A stretch of DNA of 64,000 nucleotides from Nostoc piscinale CENA21 (GTDB taxonomy: Bacteria > Cyanobacteriota > Cyanobacteriia > Cyanobacteriales > Nostocaceae), in NCBI RefSeq assembly GCF_001298445.1, contig NZ_CP012036.1, forward strand, positions 5,175,689 to 5,239,688. Reading direction: 5' to 3'. The translations under genes were made by a program, and so were the position numbers. Below, piece after piece: positions 63,313 through 64,000 of the stretch. The notes under the pieces are model-generated. The model ran no database searches. It saw only the letters and a program-made list of their open reading frames with translations, and was not told where the DNA came from. Numbering within the stretch: the first letter of the stretch is position 1; the number at the start of each line of letters is the position of its first letter.

Positions 63313-64000
63313 ATGCTCACTACACCCCGCCACGCTCAGAAGCTTTCGCTGTTTTTCCTTTTCTGCTTCACCTTACTGTTAACTCTCTGCCTCTCCCTGC
63401 CTTGGGTAAGTGCGAAAGAAAAGCCCAAACCCAAGCCGGAAGCATGGCAGATTAACGGCATAGTAGCCACCCTTGATGATGGACATGACCAAGTTAAAAG
63501 ATATGCTTTAGACCAATTAGTTAAATATGACCTCAAAGATTTAAGATTGACAGTTGACAAACCACGGGACATTACACAAAAAGCTGCCAAACTCCTCAAG
63601 GATAAATCCGTTAACAGTTATGTTCGTTCCGGTGCAGCAGTGGGATTGGGAAATCTGGGCGATGCTGCCCAACCCTACGTCAAAAACATCGCTGATATCC
63701 TCAAGGATAAATCCGTTAACAGTTATGTTCGTTCTGGTGCAGCAGTGGGATTGGGAAATCTGGGCGATGCTGCCAAACCCTACGTCAAAGACATCCTCGA
63801 ATTCCTCAAGGATAATTCCGTTGACAGTAGTGTTCGTTCCGGTGCAGCAGTGGGATTGGGAAATCTGGGCGATGCTGCCAAACCCTACGTCAAAGATATC
63901 GCTGATATCCTCAAGGATAAATCCGTTGACAGTGATGTTCGTTCCGGTGCAGCATTGGCATTGGGAAATCTGGGCAATGCTGCCAAACCCTACGTCCAAA
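63313..64000 (+). CDS. Exported HEAT-repeat protein, runs off the window
   Basis: ATG 63313 opens a frame to the window edge. The N-terminus is a signal peptide (FFLFCFTLLLTLCLSLPWVS then AKEK). After about 65 residues come repeats of 35 residues, LKDKSVNSYVRSGAAVGLGN then LGDAAQPYVKNIADI, at least four of them, typical HEAT/PBS-lyase-type alpha repeats for protein binding. The coding repeats are 105 bases and nearly identical, so they arose or were homogenised recently. In cyanobacteria such proteins occur at the surface or periplasm; binding partner unknown. An opposite-strand frame over the same DNA is a shadow. Confidence 0.78.
   Translation, partial: MLTTPRHAQKLSLFFLFCFTLLLTLCLSLPWVSAKEKPKPKPEAWQINGIVATLDDGHDQVKRYALDQLVKYDLKDLRLTVDKPRDITQKAAKLLKDKSVNSYVRSGAAVGLGNLGDAAQPYVKNIADILKDKSVNSYVRSGAAVGLGNLGDAAKPYVKDILEFLKDNSVDSSVRSGAAVGLGNLGDAAKPYVKDIADILKDKSVDSDVRSGAALALGNLGNAAKPYVQ

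Noticed and set aside
63541..63999. Minus-strand 152-codon repeat frame
   Set aside because: It is the antisense of the HEAT-repeat gene, which has a signal peptide and proper HEAT units on the plus strand.

Overview
The window comes from a filamentous, Nostoc/Anabaena-like cyanobacterium. The evidence is the many GCGATCGC (HIP1) palindromes, heptamer-based short tandem repeats in spacers, a group 2 sigma factor of the SigB type, XisH/XisI genes, a magnesium chelatase ChlI, and a photoreceptor-like protein with three cyanobacteriochrome-type GAF domains. All calls are from reading the sequence; no database search was run.

Bases 1-18898 hold a dpd-type DNA-modification island, the 7-deazaguanine-in-DNA system. 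In order it has a relic of preQ0-pathway genes (a QueD-like tail), a YaaA-like domain next to a DpdA-like DNA transglycosylase, a second shorter transglycosylase-like gene, then dpdE, F, G, H, I and J on one strand with ATGA-type overlaps. DpdA would swap guanine in DNA for a 7-deazaguanine; E-J (SNF2, RecQ-like, P-loop and DEAD-box proteins) are the presumed restriction/partner module. The island is badly broken: dpdA, E, G, H, I and J all carry frameshifts, mostly one extra A or T in a homopolymer. An IS1-family element (18899-19680) cuts off dpdJ, and no dpdK follows.

Bases 19681-25854 are a sugar-related block: a 5'-truncated glycosyltransferase/UDP-galactopyranose mutase fusion, a glycosidase/RmlD-like reductase fusion, and on the other strand a GH43 glycosidase and a frameshifted phytanoyl-CoA dioxygenase-like gene. 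The IS joins this block to the dpd island without a visible target duplication.

Bases 26000-44210 are mixed chromosomal genes: pentapeptide-repeat protein, nitronate monooxygenase, two-domain PTPS, APH-like kinase, PAS/GAF/cyclase-like sensor, deoxyhypusine-synthase-like enzyme, frameshifted macrodomain, CobO, Uma2, an xisH relic with intact xisI, sigB-type sigma factor, HerA-like ATPase and a GST.

Bases 44637-64000 carry a fasciclin protein, a triple-GAF membrane sensor, chlI, a second Uma2, miaB, a BrnT/BrnA pair, an orphan two-ORF locus, a cupin divergent from an AraC regulator, an Rnl2-like RNA ligase, a membrane protein, an acyltransferase, ddl, and several small conserved genes. The window ends in hairpin and 21-base repeats and a HEAT-repeat gene that runs off the edge.
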